DNA of 64,000 nucleotides from Thecamonas trahens ATCC 50062 (lineage: Eukaryota; Apusozoa; Apusomonadida; Apusomonadidae), in NCBI RefSeq assembly GCF_000142905.1, contig NW_013657607.1, positions 2,430 to 66,429 of the forward strand. Direction: 5' to 3'. Below the pieces are notes generated by a model. It did no database searches. It was not told where the DNA came from and saw only the letters and a list, made by a program, of their open reading frames with translations. The translations under genes were made by a program, and so were the position numbers. Below, piece after piece: positions 29,301 through 41,367 of this stretch (its first letter is position 1; each line of letters opens with the position of its first letter).

Positions 29301-31684
29301 AGACAGCGACGGCATCAGACGAGGCAATAGCAGGCACATCGCGCGGATCGCGCAGAGCACGGTCGTCCACAAACATCGCCTCGGTCACGGTTGCCTCGAC
29401 TCCCACCGTCGTGACCTCGACCATGTCGGCGACAGCCACGGCCACAACCTCGGCCACCGACGATCAACCCGAGGACGGGCGTGGTGACGAGGACGAGGAC
29501 GAGGACGAGGACGAGCAAAGGCATGTCATCAAGCGGCTGGCCATCACCGATGCCGACGAGAATGCGGACACCCACACGCCGAGCAAGACAGAAGCAGAAG
29601 CAGCAGCCACAGACGCCGCCGCAGCCGCAGCCGCAGGCGTCCCCTCGATCTTCACCTCGACGACGGTGTTGGCGGCGGTGACCGATGCGCGGGCGCAACA
29701 CAGTCCCAAAGCACACTGCGCGCTGCGGGTCACGGCGTTGGTCCATCAGCGGCTGGCGCGCAGCAAGGCGGCCGGTGGAACCATGACCTTTGTTCGCATG
29801 CTCGCCATCATGGGCACCGAGGCCGAGCTCGAGCTGGTGACGGCGATCCACGCCGCCATCGCCGCCTTCGACCTCGAGCCCTTTGCCGTCCCGCTCCTCC
29901 GCACCGTGACCACCAGCGAGCTGGTCGACGCCGCCGTCGCCGCAGGCGTCCTCATCGTTCGCCGCAACTCGCCCCGTGGCCCTCTCCTCCTCGCCTTTGT
30001 CCACCCCATCGAGTGGATCTCCGTCCGCGCCACCATCGACACCGCCCACGCGGAGTTTGTCGCCTATCACCTCGGCCGGGTCATGGCCGCTTCGCCCAAC
30101 CCGCGCCACGCCGCGCCGAGCGCGTACCTCGGCTACGCGCGACTCGCCTGGGACATCGAGCTTGTTCTCGACGCGCTAGCTACCCTCACGACCGAGCCAA
30201 CAACCCGATCGGTGGCCCATGCCGCAGAGCGGCTGAGATTGCTTGCCCGTGTCCGCGGCTTGGGCGCCACGCCCATCCTTACCCACGCACTCGTCACCTC
30301 CATCACCGAGTCCGAGAGCCCCGGGCGGTACAACGGCGGGACGCCTACGTTTGCCGAAGCCTTCATCTCCCCGACTCCGAGGTATCGCGCCTCGGATACG
30401 GTTGCTGCTTCCGCTCTTGCTGCCTACATCGACGCCATTGTCGACGATGTCCGCATCGGCCGCGCCACCGCCGCCCTCCTCGCCGAGGCCGTCGAGGCGC
30501 TGGAGCTTCTCGCCACCCTCCCAGTGCCTCCGGCCCTGCTGACGACGTACAGGGCCAAGGTGGCCCTCGCCAATCACAACCTGCATGACGCGCATCACCA
30601 TCTCGCCGCTGTTGCCGTCATGGCTAGCTCCGATCGGGTCGATGCCGAGTTCCACGCCGCCGCGAGCCGTCTGCTCCTCGCCCTCGGTAACCCGGGCCGC
30701 GCCGTCGCATGGGCCATCGCAAGCCCGACAAGACCTTCAACCGAGCTGCAGTGCTTGGCCGCCGAGGCAGCGCTGGCTAATGGAGATGCAATGAGCGCAA
30801 GCGGACTGGTCAGCTCCATGGCGCCCGATGCGTGGCTCGACCTCGTGCCGCGCCTGCTGCTGATCGACGGCGACGTGGCGGCGGCCGGCGGCCGACGGAG
30901 CAAGGCGCGGGAGCGGTACAAGGCCGTGGAGCTGATGGATGTGACGCCGGCATCATCTGAGGCCGCGCGTGTCCGGCTCGCCCTTCTCTCCCTCATTGTC
31001 AACGATCGCGAGACATACTGGGACGCGCGCGCGGCGCTGATGGGCCACCTCGGTCGGCCCGCCGCGCTTGCCTGGGCGGCGCTGGTGGAGCTGGTGGCGG
31101 AGCTGGCGGACCTGCCGCGGCACCGATCGCCAGCCGAGGTCATATCCAGTGCCCAGCCGCCAATCGCGGCTGTCATTGCGGGCTTTGGTTCGCCTGCCGC
31201 TACCGCTGCTGCTGCCATCTCGCTCCGCAGGCTCGTTGAGGGCATGGTCGACGTGGTGCCGAGCGCTGCAGGCAGGGCCATTCGCCGCGGTGCGGTGCTG
31301 ATGGCGGCAGAGTTGGTGGAGCTGGTCGGCCGACAGCACTTGCTCCCGGGCATCGACGTCAATCTCTACGCCACGCCCGGGCAGATCCCTGCCGCCGCTC
31401 CGCTCGACGCGCCTGTGTCGCTCGAGCCGGAGACGCTCTGGTGGGGACTCGACGACGCCCTGCACGTCGTCGCCCGCATGCACAGCAACCGCGTCCGCCG
31501 ATGGCCCTCGCGCCGCGCGCTCATAACCTGGCTCGAAGCCTCCATGCTGGAGGAGGAGATCCCCATCGCCATTGACTACATGCTCGCCGCAGGTATCCTC
31601 CGCCGCTCCCAGTCGGCCGCCGTCGCATCGGCCTGCCCCTGCGTCTCCTCGCGCGCCGAGTTCGCGTGGCTTCTCACCATCTGA
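26368..31684 (+). CDS. Multi-pass membrane protein with long soluble C-terminal region (two frameshifts)
   Basis: From the ATG at 26368 (MNRSTARPPAVSS) the first 300 residues contain about nine or ten hydrophobic helices (VGGALALIALDLGLLLFVAV, LIVRGAATVIVATAA). The frame shifts near 27250 (a T short in CACTTCTCGTCC) and near 28405 (a T short in CTATTGCAC); repaired, the length is about 1772 residues. The rest is soluble: an alpha-helical section, a Ser/Asp-rich disordered middle (28780-29640), and a helical C-terminus with FAVPLLRTVTTSELVDAAVA and FVHPIEWISVRATIDTAHAE. The last part faintly recalls the helical regions after the ATPase core of STAND proteins, but no Walker motif is visible. 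I do not recognise the family. Confidence 0.65.
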
Positions 31685-32683
31685 ACACTCCGTAGAAGCT
31701 CTCTGATTGGACACATAACACGCATACGTCATCAGATCAAGCTGATGATGATGATCGGTGGGGTGGAGAGGGGCCGAGGGTCTATTTTCCAGCTGTTGCT
31801 GCTTGCATGCAACACAAAAAACGCTCAGTGCTTGATCGCTGATTTTTTGTTTGTTTGGCTCGGCGTGGAGCAAGCAGCTGGCGGCCATGGCGGCGGCAAA
31901 GGCAAAGACGGTTGTGTAGCGCCGGGATAAAGCTGCAGAGCAGTGTGCGATGTGGTAATTGTGGTGTCGAGCACTGAGATCACCTCCTCGATGACGATGA
32001 CGGGCACCATCATCGCCACCTTGCTGACGACGATCATGGTGTCGTCCGTCGACACGCCAACCATGATGATCGCCGTTGTGATGCTGGCCCTTCCGTCCAT
32101 GCCCACTGTCACCGTCACTCCTGCCTCTCCCTTCCTCTTTCGTCTCTCCCGTCTCTCTCCAGTCGATCTCGTGGCGGCGTCGGCAGCCGACATCATCAGC
32201 GTCACTGGCGCGTCGCCCTCCATCCCGGCCGACTGCCCCGTCTCCCACATCGCATGCCAGATCACTGCTGCAGGGCTCAACGACGACCTGCATACCACCG
32301 ATCCCGTCGCCCGACACACCAGGCGGAGATCGGCGTCCATGATGGCCATGCCCGTCGGCCCCAGCACGCCCGTGTGGTCCACCAGGCGGAGATCGGCGTC
32401 CATGATGGCCATGCCCGTCGGCCCCAGCACGCCCGTGTGGTCCACCAGGCGGAGATCGGCGCCCATGATGGCCATGCCCGTCGGCCCCAGCACGCCCGTG
32501 TGGTCCACCAGGCGGAGATCGGCGCCCATGATGGCCATGCCCGTCGGCCCAGCACGCCCGTGCGGTCCACCAGGCGGAGATCGGCGCCCATGATGGCCAT
32601 GCCCGTCGGCCCCAGCATGCCCCTCCACATCGGCCAGCCAGTTTCTTTTTTTCTGCCACCCATTTATTCCATTGGCTCCCTCA
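31685..32683. other. Intergenic region with a minisatellite
   Basis: About 1 kb between two plus-strand genes. Apart from the 63-bp minisatellite it is unremarkable. Long open frames on both strands here are produced by the repeat, whose unit is a multiple of three; none has a convincing protein signature. Confidence 0.5.
32318..32625. repeat. 63-bp minisatellite, about five units
   Basis: Units contain CATGATGGCCATGCCCGTCG and CACGCCCGTGTGGTCCACCA, nearly identical. As 63 is a multiple of three, both strands stay open and encode 21-residue repeats (GPTGMAIMGADLRLVDHTG on the minus strand). Coding status is uncertain. Confidence 0.85.
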
Positions 32684-33142
32684 ATGGAAGAACAACTGGG
32701 ACAGCGCCGTTTTGCGCAGACGCAACGCCACCGCACGACCTTTTCCTGTACCTCACGCTCATTAAGGAGGAGAGAGGAAGAGAGAGCCACATTGATGCCA
32801 CGCGAACCATCTCCAGCGCATGCAGATGGGGTACATACCGCAGTTGCTGCTGTGGCACAACTGGAGTCGGAGGTCGTCCTCACCACAGCTCAGCTCCAGG
32901 CGTGCGTTTTAACGGTGAGCGAGAGCATCCGCAGCGGAATACTCGGCGTAGACCACATCCTTCGTGCCGTGCGAGCTATGGACAACGAAGCTCAGATGGC
33001 CGTCCCTGACGCGCTTGATGTGTACGACGTGACCGGTATGGTCGACGTCATGGAGCAGCTACAGACCCACGACTCGCACGAGATCTACATCGCCTCCAAC
33101 AGCTTCCTCTCCCGCTGGTTTTCCTTCGATGAGCTCGGGTAG
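32684..33142 (+). CDS. Hypothetical protein
   Basis: A 152-residue frame from the ATG at 32684; an ATG at 32794 is an alternative. The C-terminal 90 residues (VVLTTAQLQACVLTVSESIR, DALDVYDVTGMVDVMEQLQT) look like a genuine alpha-helical domain with good hydrophobic periodicity. The first 45 residues are Arg/Gln-rich and may be leader. No family is recognised. It could also be the last part of a larger gene. Confidence 0.4.
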   Translation: MEEQLGQRRFAQTQRHRTTFSCTSRSLRRREEERATLMPREPSPAHADGVHTAVAAVAQLESEVVLTTAQLQACVLTVSESIRSGILGVDHILRAVRAMDNEAQMAVPDALDVYDVTGMVDVMEQLQTHDSHEIYIASNSFLSRWFSFDELG

Positions 33143-33186
33143 CCGTACTGGCTTCATCTCCATCGATGGACGGGCAATGGTTGCGA

Positions 33187-33192
33187 CGATGG

Positions 33193-33260
<68 letters not shown>

Positions 33261-33264
33261 ATGG

Positions 33265-33350
<86 letters not shown>

Positions 33351-33520
33351 ATGACCACGATAACGACGATGACGACGATGGTGACGATGACGACGATGAC
33401 GACGATGGTGACGATGACGACGATGACGTCGACCACCATGACGTCGACCACCATGACCACCATGGCCACCATGACCACGATGACCACGATGACCACCATG
33501 ACCATGACCACCATGACCAC
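33187..33520. repeat. GACGAT microsatellite tract
   Basis: More than 300 bp of GACGAT/GATGAC units with occasional substitutions (GGCGAC, GGTGAC), ending in CCACCATGAC variants. It starts shortly after the stop codon of the hypothetical gene. Open frames through it encode runs such as TMTTM and are not considered genes. Confidence 0.95.
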
Positions 33521-33654
33521 CTATCACAGCCTCATCACCGGTAAAAAGACACGCTCGCTCATCGCTCACGTCCACCCCGATGACAAGCCTGCACACCTCT
33601 CTCTCTCTTCCTCCGGCCCACGCACACGATCGATCACCGGTGCTCTCGCCCTCG

Positions 33655-33755
33655 CTCGCCCTCGCCATCGCCCTCGCCCTCGCCCTCGCCATCGCCCTCG
33701 CCCTCGCCATCGCCCTCGCCATCGCCCTCGCCCTCGCCCTCGCTCCATCGCCATC
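33655..33755. repeat. CCTCGC/CATCGC microsatellite
   Basis: About 100 bp of CGCCCTCGCCAT-type units immediately before the ankyrin gene start at 33770, so the tract is probably leader or promoter sequence. Confidence 0.9.
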
Positions 33756-33769
33756 GCTCCATCCCCAGC

Positions 33770-35806
33770 ATGCTCACGGGCCTGTCACGGGAGATCTTGC
33801 AACTCATCGCATACGCGACAAACAGGCTGACAGCTGGCGAGGTACTCTCGCTCGCCCTCACCTGCCGCTACCTCTACACGGCGCTCCTCGGCTCGCCCTT
33901 TACCCGATCGCTACATCATGCCCTTGGTGGCCTCGAACACTGCATCCGCAGCCAGGCATGGGCCGGTGGCAGACGGATCATTGCCTCGTCGGCCTCCTCG
34001 CCTCTGCCGGCAGACCTCATCCACATGGTCTTTGCCACAGGCGATGAGGAGTGCCACCAGTGGATGGCCCTCGTCAGAGACATGGCCACCCGCCGCATGG
34101 TCTTCCATCCCTCGTGGGGGCTGTCCTCCTCGGGCACGCCCGCCATGCCGTCCTACTCCGTCCGACTCGCCTTCCTCCGTCGAGTCTTCGGCGCCCGCTT
34201 CCTCCCGCTACCGCTCGCTGCCCTCGCTGCTCTCTATGGCCACCAAGCCACGGCGCTTGAGCTCGCCCAACCGACCGACAAGCCGCTCTCGCCCTTGGCT
34301 CTCCTCGCTGTCGCCGCTTGTGCCGTCAAGGCCAACACCATCGAGCTCATGGCCGCTCTTGCTCCACTGGTTGACCTGGCCGGACGCTCGGAGCTCCTCC
34401 TCCGACTGGCGATCGACCTTGGCCGGCAGGAGATGGTCCGGCTGCTGGTGGATGACGCAAAGGTGAAGCGCGCTGTCTTGCCCAGCTCGCTGCTTGTCCG
34501 CGCCATGCGGTCTCCGCATCCCCACATCGCCATCATGCTCCTCGACCACCCGCTCCTTGATCCGTCGTCTGACATGGCTGACTTGCTCACCAAGGCCTGC
34601 TCCTTTGGCCGGGCAGATGTGGTCCACCGCCTGCTCGCTCAGCCATCCGCCGTCCTTGATGTGCCCCTCCTTCACCGTCTTCTCCGCGCTGTCACCGACT
34701 CTGCGTCTACCGCCTCCCTCGCCGCTGTTCTCGCTGCCGCCACTGCCGCAGGCATCGCGCCCGACCCGAGCGACGTCGACAATGTCATCGCCATTGCCAT
34801 GACCGGGAGGCATACCGACCTTGTTTTGCTCCTTTTGTCCGTCGACGGCGTCGATGGCAACGCGGCGCTATGTCGTGCCGCTGCAGCCGGCCTCGACGAC
34901 GTTGTCCGCTCTCTGCTGGCCGACCCGTCGGTTCATCCTGGCCACGACCAGCAGCGTGCGCTGTGCGCGGCGGCATCAGGCGGACACGATGCCGTCGTCA
35001 AGCTGCTCCTCGCTGATCCGCGGGTCGATCCTGCCAGCAACACCAGCGCCGCCCTCCGCCACGCTGCTTCTGCCGGCCGCACATCCGTCGTTGCCCTCCT
35101 CCTCGCTGCCCCGGGCATCGATCCATTTGCCGACAACTTGCACGCGCTCCGCAGCGCGCGGCTGCATGGTTACATGGACGTTGTCGAGCTCCTCCTTGCC
35201 CATCCGGCCGCCGATCCAGCGCTCGACGACAACTACCCGATCCGCCTCGCCGCCGCCCTCGGCCGAACAGCCCGGCTGGGCGAGCTCCTTGCCACACCCG
35301 GCGTCGATCCGACCGCCGCCGACAACGAGGCCCTGTGCAAGGCGACCGAGGCCGGTCACGCGTCGGCAGTAGCGCTCCTGCTCGCCGACGGGCGGGCCGA
35401 TCCGGCTGCCCGGGACAACCTGCCGCTGCGCAAGGCGGCGGCGCACGGGTACGCCGCCATTGTCGCAAATCTTCTCGCCTCCGGACGGGTCGATCCCGCC
35501 GCCGACGGCAACTACGCCATCCGCATGGCCGCCAGCCGTGGCCATCTCGCCGTCGTCGACCTTCTCCTCGCCCAGCCAGGCGTCGATCCGACCGCCTTCT
35601 CCTCCACCGCCCTCGTCATCGCCGCCATAGCCGGCCACACCGACATCGTCACCGCCATCCTCGCCACGCCCTTCCGCCCCCTTCACCAGCACGCAGACCT
35701 CTGCCGCGCCGCAAACTCTGCCCGCAGCTGTGGCCAGATCGAGATCGCCGCCATCATCGACGCCGCCATCACCTCGCTATCCCCGCCCAGCCCCAGCCGA
35801 CCTTGA
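33770..35806 (+). CDS. Ankyrin-repeat protein with F-box-like N-terminus
   Basis: An intact 678-residue frame. The N-terminus LSREILQLIAYATNR followed by LSLALTCRYLYTALLG has the spacing of an F-box (LPxEILxxI, LxxVCRxw), suggesting a Skp1-binding adaptor of an SCF ubiquitin ligase. From about residue 215 to 640 there are roughly twelve ankyrin units of about 32 residues, most carrying LLLADPRVDPAS or a similar DP-x-x-x-N turn and AASGGHDAVVKLLL helices. This ankyrin subtype is abundant in large protist families. There is no signal peptide, so it is probably cytosolic. The F-box reading is tentative, since only two helices are convincing. Confidence 0.75.
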   Translation: MLTGLSREILQLIAYATNRLTAGEVLSLALTCRYLYTALLGSPFTRSLHHALGGLEHCIRSQAWAGGRRIIASSASSPLPADLIHMVFATGDEECHQWMALVRDMATRRMVFHPSWGLSSSGTPAMPSYSVRLAFLRRVFGARFLPLPLAALAALYGHQATALELAQPTDKPLSPLALLAVAACAVKANTIELMAALAPLVDLAGRSELLLRLAIDLGRQEMVRLLVDDAKVKRAVLPSSLLVRAMRSPHPHIAIMLLDHPLLDPSSDMADLLTKACSFGRADVVHRLLAQPSAVLDVPLLHRLLRAVTDSASTASLAAVLAAATAAGIAPDPSDVDNVIAIAMTGRHTDLVLLLLSVDGVDGNAALCRAAAAGLDDVVRSLLADPSVHPGHDQQRALCAAASGGHDAVVKLLLADPRVDPASNTSAALRHAASAGRTSVVALLLAAPGIDPFADNLHALRSARLHGYMDVVELLLAHPAADPALDDNYPIRLAAALGRTARLGELLATPGVDPTAADNEALCKATEAGHASAVALLLADGRADPAARDNLPLRKAAAHGYAAIVANLLASGRVDPAADGNYAIRMAASRGHLAVVDLLLAQPGVDPTAFSSTALVIAAIAGHTDIVTAILATPFRPLHQHADLCRAANSARSCGQIEIAAIIDAAITSLSPPSPSRP

Positions 35807-36053
35807 TGAAACTACCACTCGGCCATGACTGCCACCGTGTGTGTGCAAGGAGTACCGGTGCGGAGAATACCGGGTGCGGTGGAGAGACGTGCAATTTTTT
35901 TTTTGGGCATCGCTCCCGCTCACCATCTTCCGTCCAAAGCGGAAAGCGACGACGCTTTCTTTTTTTTTTTTTTCGGCGGCGGCGGCAGATAGCGGCGGTG
36001 GGAGCGGGAGGTGAGCACTCAACGCACGCCTGTGTGGGACGAGTGCAGTGAGG

Positions 36054-39000
36054 ATGGATGATGAGATTGAATTTGGAGAGAGCATGTGCGTGTGCGACTT
36101 GATGGGCATCACCGACGTTTGCATGTGTGGTTCTGGCTTGGCTGTCCCTCCTGGAAATGGCGGGAACACTCGCGCGTCTTTCTCTGTCGCTGACGAGCGA
36201 GCGGCGAGTGACCTCTGCCGTTCTTCCGGCCACCTGGCCGGTGGGCAGGGGCATGGTGTGGGGGCGGACGGGGAGGGTGAGAGGGACGAAAACGGGACCA
36301 TAGACGGGAAAGAAGCTGTTACATGTGAGGACGCGTTTGCAGACATGCTCGTGGACGCTATCCTCACACAGCTCCATCCCAACTCTGCCATCCCTCCGCG
36401 CGTGCCGCACCAAGTCACGCCTTTCTCGCCTTCCGACAACCATGGCACTCGGCCCGCCAACAACAACAATTGTTCAGCCAACGATTATGCTCATCCCGCC
36501 AACAACAACAATCGTTCAGCCAACGATTATGCTCATCCCACCAACAACAACAATTGTTCAGCCAACGATTATGCTCCGCCCGCCAACAACAACAATTGTT
36601 CAGCCAACGATCATGCTCATCCCGCCAACAACAACAATCGTTCAGCCAACGATTATGCTCATCCCGCCAACAACAACAATTGTTCAGCAAACGATTATGC
36701 TCCGCCCGCCAACAACAACAATTGTTCAGCCAACGATTATGCTCATCCCGCCAACAACAACAATCGTTCAGCCAACGATTATGCTCATCCTGCCAACAAC
36801 AACAATCGTTCAGCCAACGATTATGCTCCATCGGCGGCGCCCACACCCATCCCTGACCGCAGCTCGGCTCCGCCGCCAAGCTCGTCACTCGCAGCGACAA
36901 GATCGCATCATGGAGAGGATGCTCAGGGGAGCGCCCACGGGCTGCCGACGACGCCACTGCTGGCCTCGTCGCTGCCGAGCGGCATGACGGTGCTGGCGGA
37001 CAGATCGGTGACGACCACCGAGTCGCCCGTCCGCCGCTCATCGTCGCTGACATGCTCGACGCTCCGCACCTCGTCCGAGACCCTCGACGAGATTGAGGAC
37101 GCAGACCCGACCGACGGCGATGCGTCCGACTCGGAGCTCGACTCGGATCCACTCCACGTCGCCTCGATCTTCCTCTCGGCCGTCACCAAGCGCTTTGCCG
37201 GCGCCTTTCCTGCTGCCGCCGCCGCAGAGCCTGCCGTCGACGCCGCGCCTGCTGCCGCCATCACGTCGATGGCGACCTCGCTTGCGGGATGGACGTGCGC
37301 GGCAAAGGCTGCCAAGTTGGCTGTCGCAGAGCGGACCGCCGCCAACGTTGCTGCCGCCGCTGCAGCCATGCCCGACGACTTGCCGACCTCGCCCTCGAGT
37401 CCGTCGAGCCCGAGCAGCCCCACTCAGCTCGGCTCGCCGCCGCTGGCTGCCTCGTTCGCCATTGCCTCGCTGGCCCAATCGTCGTCGTCCTCGCTCGCCA
37501 CCTCTGAGTCGACCGAGCTCCTCGGCGGGTCATCGTCGGACGATGACGCTGACGACGACGACGACGACGACGATGACGGCGGCAATGACGGCGACGGCGA
37601 CGACAAAGGTGACGGCGGATGGGTCGATCTCGGCTCGTCGTCGCTCCTCTGCTCGGTCTCGCCGTACACGGCAGCGCTCTGCGCCGACGCCCGCTGGATG
37701 TGCACCCTGGCGGCGCTCGACGCAGCGGCCAAGCCTCTGGCAGCGTCGGGCATTGCCCACGCCGTCGCTGTCTGCGGGCCGGCGCGCATCAACGCGCTCT
37801 GCCGGGTCCTGGTCGTCACGCCGCAGCCAGAGGCGCTGACCGCAGCTGCAGCTGCGTCGGCGCTCCTTGCTGCCTTTCCGCGCACCCGCATCGCGAGCCC
37901 GGCCACCGCAGCCGCAGCCGCCGCGCCGCACATGTACGCCCTTGTCGCCGGCGACGCCACCATCTTCCATGAGTACGCGACGCAGCGGCGGCAGCGGGCC
38001 GAGCTGCCGCACCCGCTGGCGGGCCTCCCGCAGGCGCGGATCCGCCACGCCGACGCGCTGGCAGCGCTGGCAGCCCTCGGCGACGCGCCGCCAGACGACC
38101 TCGTCGAGGCCATCACCACGGTCGTCGCCGCCCTCGCCGCCTTCTTCAACGTCTCGCCGAGGCTGGTCACCGGCCAGCGGCGGCGGCCCGGGGCGCCGCC
38201 GACAGAGCTCCTCCTCGCCGCGCTTGTTGCCGCCCAGGTGGTCAACAGCTACGTGGCGTCACAGCTTGTCGCCGCCCTCCACGCCTTGGTCGGCTCATCG
38301 GCGCTCGCTGCCGAGGCTGCGCCGGTAGCAGCGCCAACCATCGCCACGCCGCTCGCGCACATGGCGGCGGACATGGCGGGCGGGATGGCGCGGTGCGGCG
38401 CGGCGGCGGCGCCGCGGGCACTGGACACATCCAACGCGGCGCTCCTGGCGGCGCTTCCCTTTCGTGACGCTGGGTACCTCGCGGCGGCGGCGTGGCGGGT
38501 CAGCCTCGACGGCATCTCCTCGCCAGTCTGCACCTACGGCATGGCCGGGACCCGCGGCCCGCCGCGGCGGTACGCCGGGCTCGGCATCGGCATGGGCGCG
38601 CCCGTCCGCGGAGCGTGCCACCTCGGCGCCGCCATCCGGGAGATCGACGGCGAGGCATGGCCCGAGTTCCTCGCCTCGCGCGATGCCTTCTGCGCCCGCT
38701 ATCCGGCCTACCGCGCCGTCTTCTACTCGGCCACCACCGATGAGGTCCGTATGCTCGCACCCCAGGCCGTGGGCCAGCTGTTCGGCTCGGCGGTGCTGGC
38801 CGGCAACGCCCGCGTCCGCGTCGGCGCCTTTGACTTTCTCCTCGCCGACGCCACCGCCCCGCACGAGGTGGCCGTCTCCGTCCTGGCGCGGGCGCTCTTC
38901 CACGGCGGCGCGAGCGGACGCTCGCCACATCCGGGCGGCGTGCCCGCCGCTGATCTGGTCAAGGTCTTCTACCTCAACAAGATCCACGTCTTCCTCGTCA

Positions 39001-41326
39001 CCCACGCCGTCCACGGCCCGCTCCTCGCCGACGCCCTCCGCGCCGCGCCCCCAACCTCGGCAGCGCCACTCGCCCTTGATCCGTACTCCTTCTCCCTCCA
39101 CACTGTCCTCGCCCTCATCACCTCGCCCGAGGACGCCTGCCCGCGCGGCTACGTGGCCGAGCACCTGCCGCCGCTGCCGGCTGCGGTCATCGCGCCGGGA
39201 GACGTCTCGCTCGCCGCCTCGCCGCTCGGCTTGGTCCGCACAGGCCGCGGGCGGGCCTTTGTCGAGCCGACCGCCAAGGGCGGCCGCCTCTCGGCCCGGC
39301 TTGCCCTCCTGAAGAACGTGCTCTTCTGCATGCGCGCCGGGATGCGGGCCAAGGTCGACAGCGCGCTGGCGGCGCAGCTGGCGCACGCGCCCGATGGGCG
39401 GACCATCGTCGACCTCACGCTGGACGTCCTCCGCGGCATGGAGCTGCGGATGTCCGAGGCGCCGGCGATGCTCAAGGCCGGCCTTGTCCACCTGCTCGTC
39501 GCCCGCATCGACGACGTCGTCGGCACCGTCTGCGCCGACCCGGCCATGACCCACACCGAGCTGCTGGCCACCGCCCAGCCGCAGCTCGCCACCATCTATG
39601 CCAAAGCCGCCAAGACGCCATGCCCGGTCAAGGCCTTTATCACCGGCATCCTCCGCAAGCAGTGGCGCTGCGGCCGCCGCCTCAGCCCGGACGAGATCCT
39701 CGACGCCCAGATGTGTCTGCCGACGAGCGTGGTGAGTGGCGGGCGGGCGCGGTCGTGGTCGCGGACGCGGTCGCGGACGCGGTCGTCGTCGGCTGCCGGG
39801 CACAAGGGCCTGGGCCTCGGGCGCAAGCGGTCCAAGAGCGGCGCCATTGTCACGGCGCTGAGCGAGGACGGAGGAACGGCCGGCGAGCAGGGCGATCTCG
39901 AGGCGCTCGTTGTCCCGTCGCAGCTGCCGGGCGCCGGCGACGCGCCGCTGTGGTACGACGCGGCGCTGGTGGGCCTCGTCACCGCTGGCGACGCCGAGGG
40001 CTTTGCCAAGCTCCCGCACCGGCTGCTGATGCAGCGGATGCTGTCGGACATGGACTTTGGCGCGTGCGCCGTCGGCAGCAGCGCGCTCAAGACAATCCTC
40101 AAGGCGGCGACGCCGATGACGCTGCGGACGCTTGTCCTCCGCAACGTGGCGGTGCTGACGGACGTCCTCCTCGAGCCGCTGCTGGCCAAGACGCCGCATC
40201 TACAGGAGCTGGACGTGAGCGGCGGGGTGGAGCTGGTGACGGTGGGGCGGGTGGCGGCGCACTGCCGGCTCTCGCTCGCTGTCCTCCGGCTCGTCGGCTG
40301 CGTCCGCATCCCGCTCCCCGAGCTCGACCTCATCGAGGCTACCTGCACCCGCCTCCGGGCCGTCCACCTCGGCCCGAGCCACTCGAGGGACCTGTACTCG
40401 CCGGGCGCTACGTGCGCAGCCCATCCGCGGTGCCTGGTCACGGGCGCGCCGCACATTGTGTGGGCCCATCTGCCGCCGGGCATGCGTCGGGCGCTCGCCG
40501 CCTTTGCCGTCCCGCCGCCCTCGGCCACGCCGCGCGCCCTCTCGGCCTTTGCCTCGCGCATCCGCGTCGACCTGGCGTCGGCCGACCTCGCCGACGCCCT
40601 CGTCGCCAACATCGCCGTTGTTCTGCCCACCGCCGAGCGCATCTCCGCCCTCTCCATCGCCGACAACCCGCGCCTCACGGACGCCTCGCTCCTCCCGCTC
40701 GCCCGCGCCTTTGCCGCCAACGACTGCATCGTCGAGCTCGACGTCTCGGCCAACCCGGGCCTCTCGCCGCTGGCCACCATTGAGCTCGATGCCCTCCGCG
40801 CCACTCTCCTTGCCGACATCGGCCGCGAGCTGGTCCTCTCCGGCAGCTGCTGGGCCTCTGCCCGCGCCCTCTGCCCGGCGCAGGTCCCCTCGCCGCTCCC
40901 GCCGCGCTCCGTCCTCGCCGGCGAGGTCACAGCCGTCGCCGCCGTCTCGCCCACCGCCGTCATCGTCGGCTCGGCCGGCGGCAAGCTGGCCGTCATCGAC
41001 TCGGCCTCGGGCTCGTCGCGGGTCGTTGACATTGTCCTCTCCTCGCCCGTCGTCGCCCTCACCATCGATGCTCCCCGCGGCAAGGTCCTCGCCGCCACTG
41101 CAGCCGGCCGCGTCGCCGTCCTCGCTCTCGCCTCGTGGCGCCTCCTCCGCATCCTCGACATGACCGCCGCCACAGATGACGCCGCCGTCACCGATGACGA
41201 GGTCTCGACCGAGTGCGTCACGCCGACAACACCGACGACTCCCTCGGTGGCGTGGTCGTCGTCGGCGGCCTCGTCGCCCGCGCCTTCGCCCAAGCCGCTC
41301 ACGCCGACGACGCCTTCATCGGCGGC

Positions 41327-41367
<41 letters not shown>

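Noticed and set aside
31943-32593. Plus-strand hydrophobic frame as a membrane protein gene
   Set aside because: Its second half is the 63-bp minisatellite and its first half has a better-looking but equally unproven minus-strand alternative; evidence is insufficient for either.
33129-33830. Long plus- and minus-strand open frames encoding Met/Thr or Arg/His runs
   Set aside because: They are translations of the GACGAT and CCTCGC microsatellites, with no domain and no conserved start.
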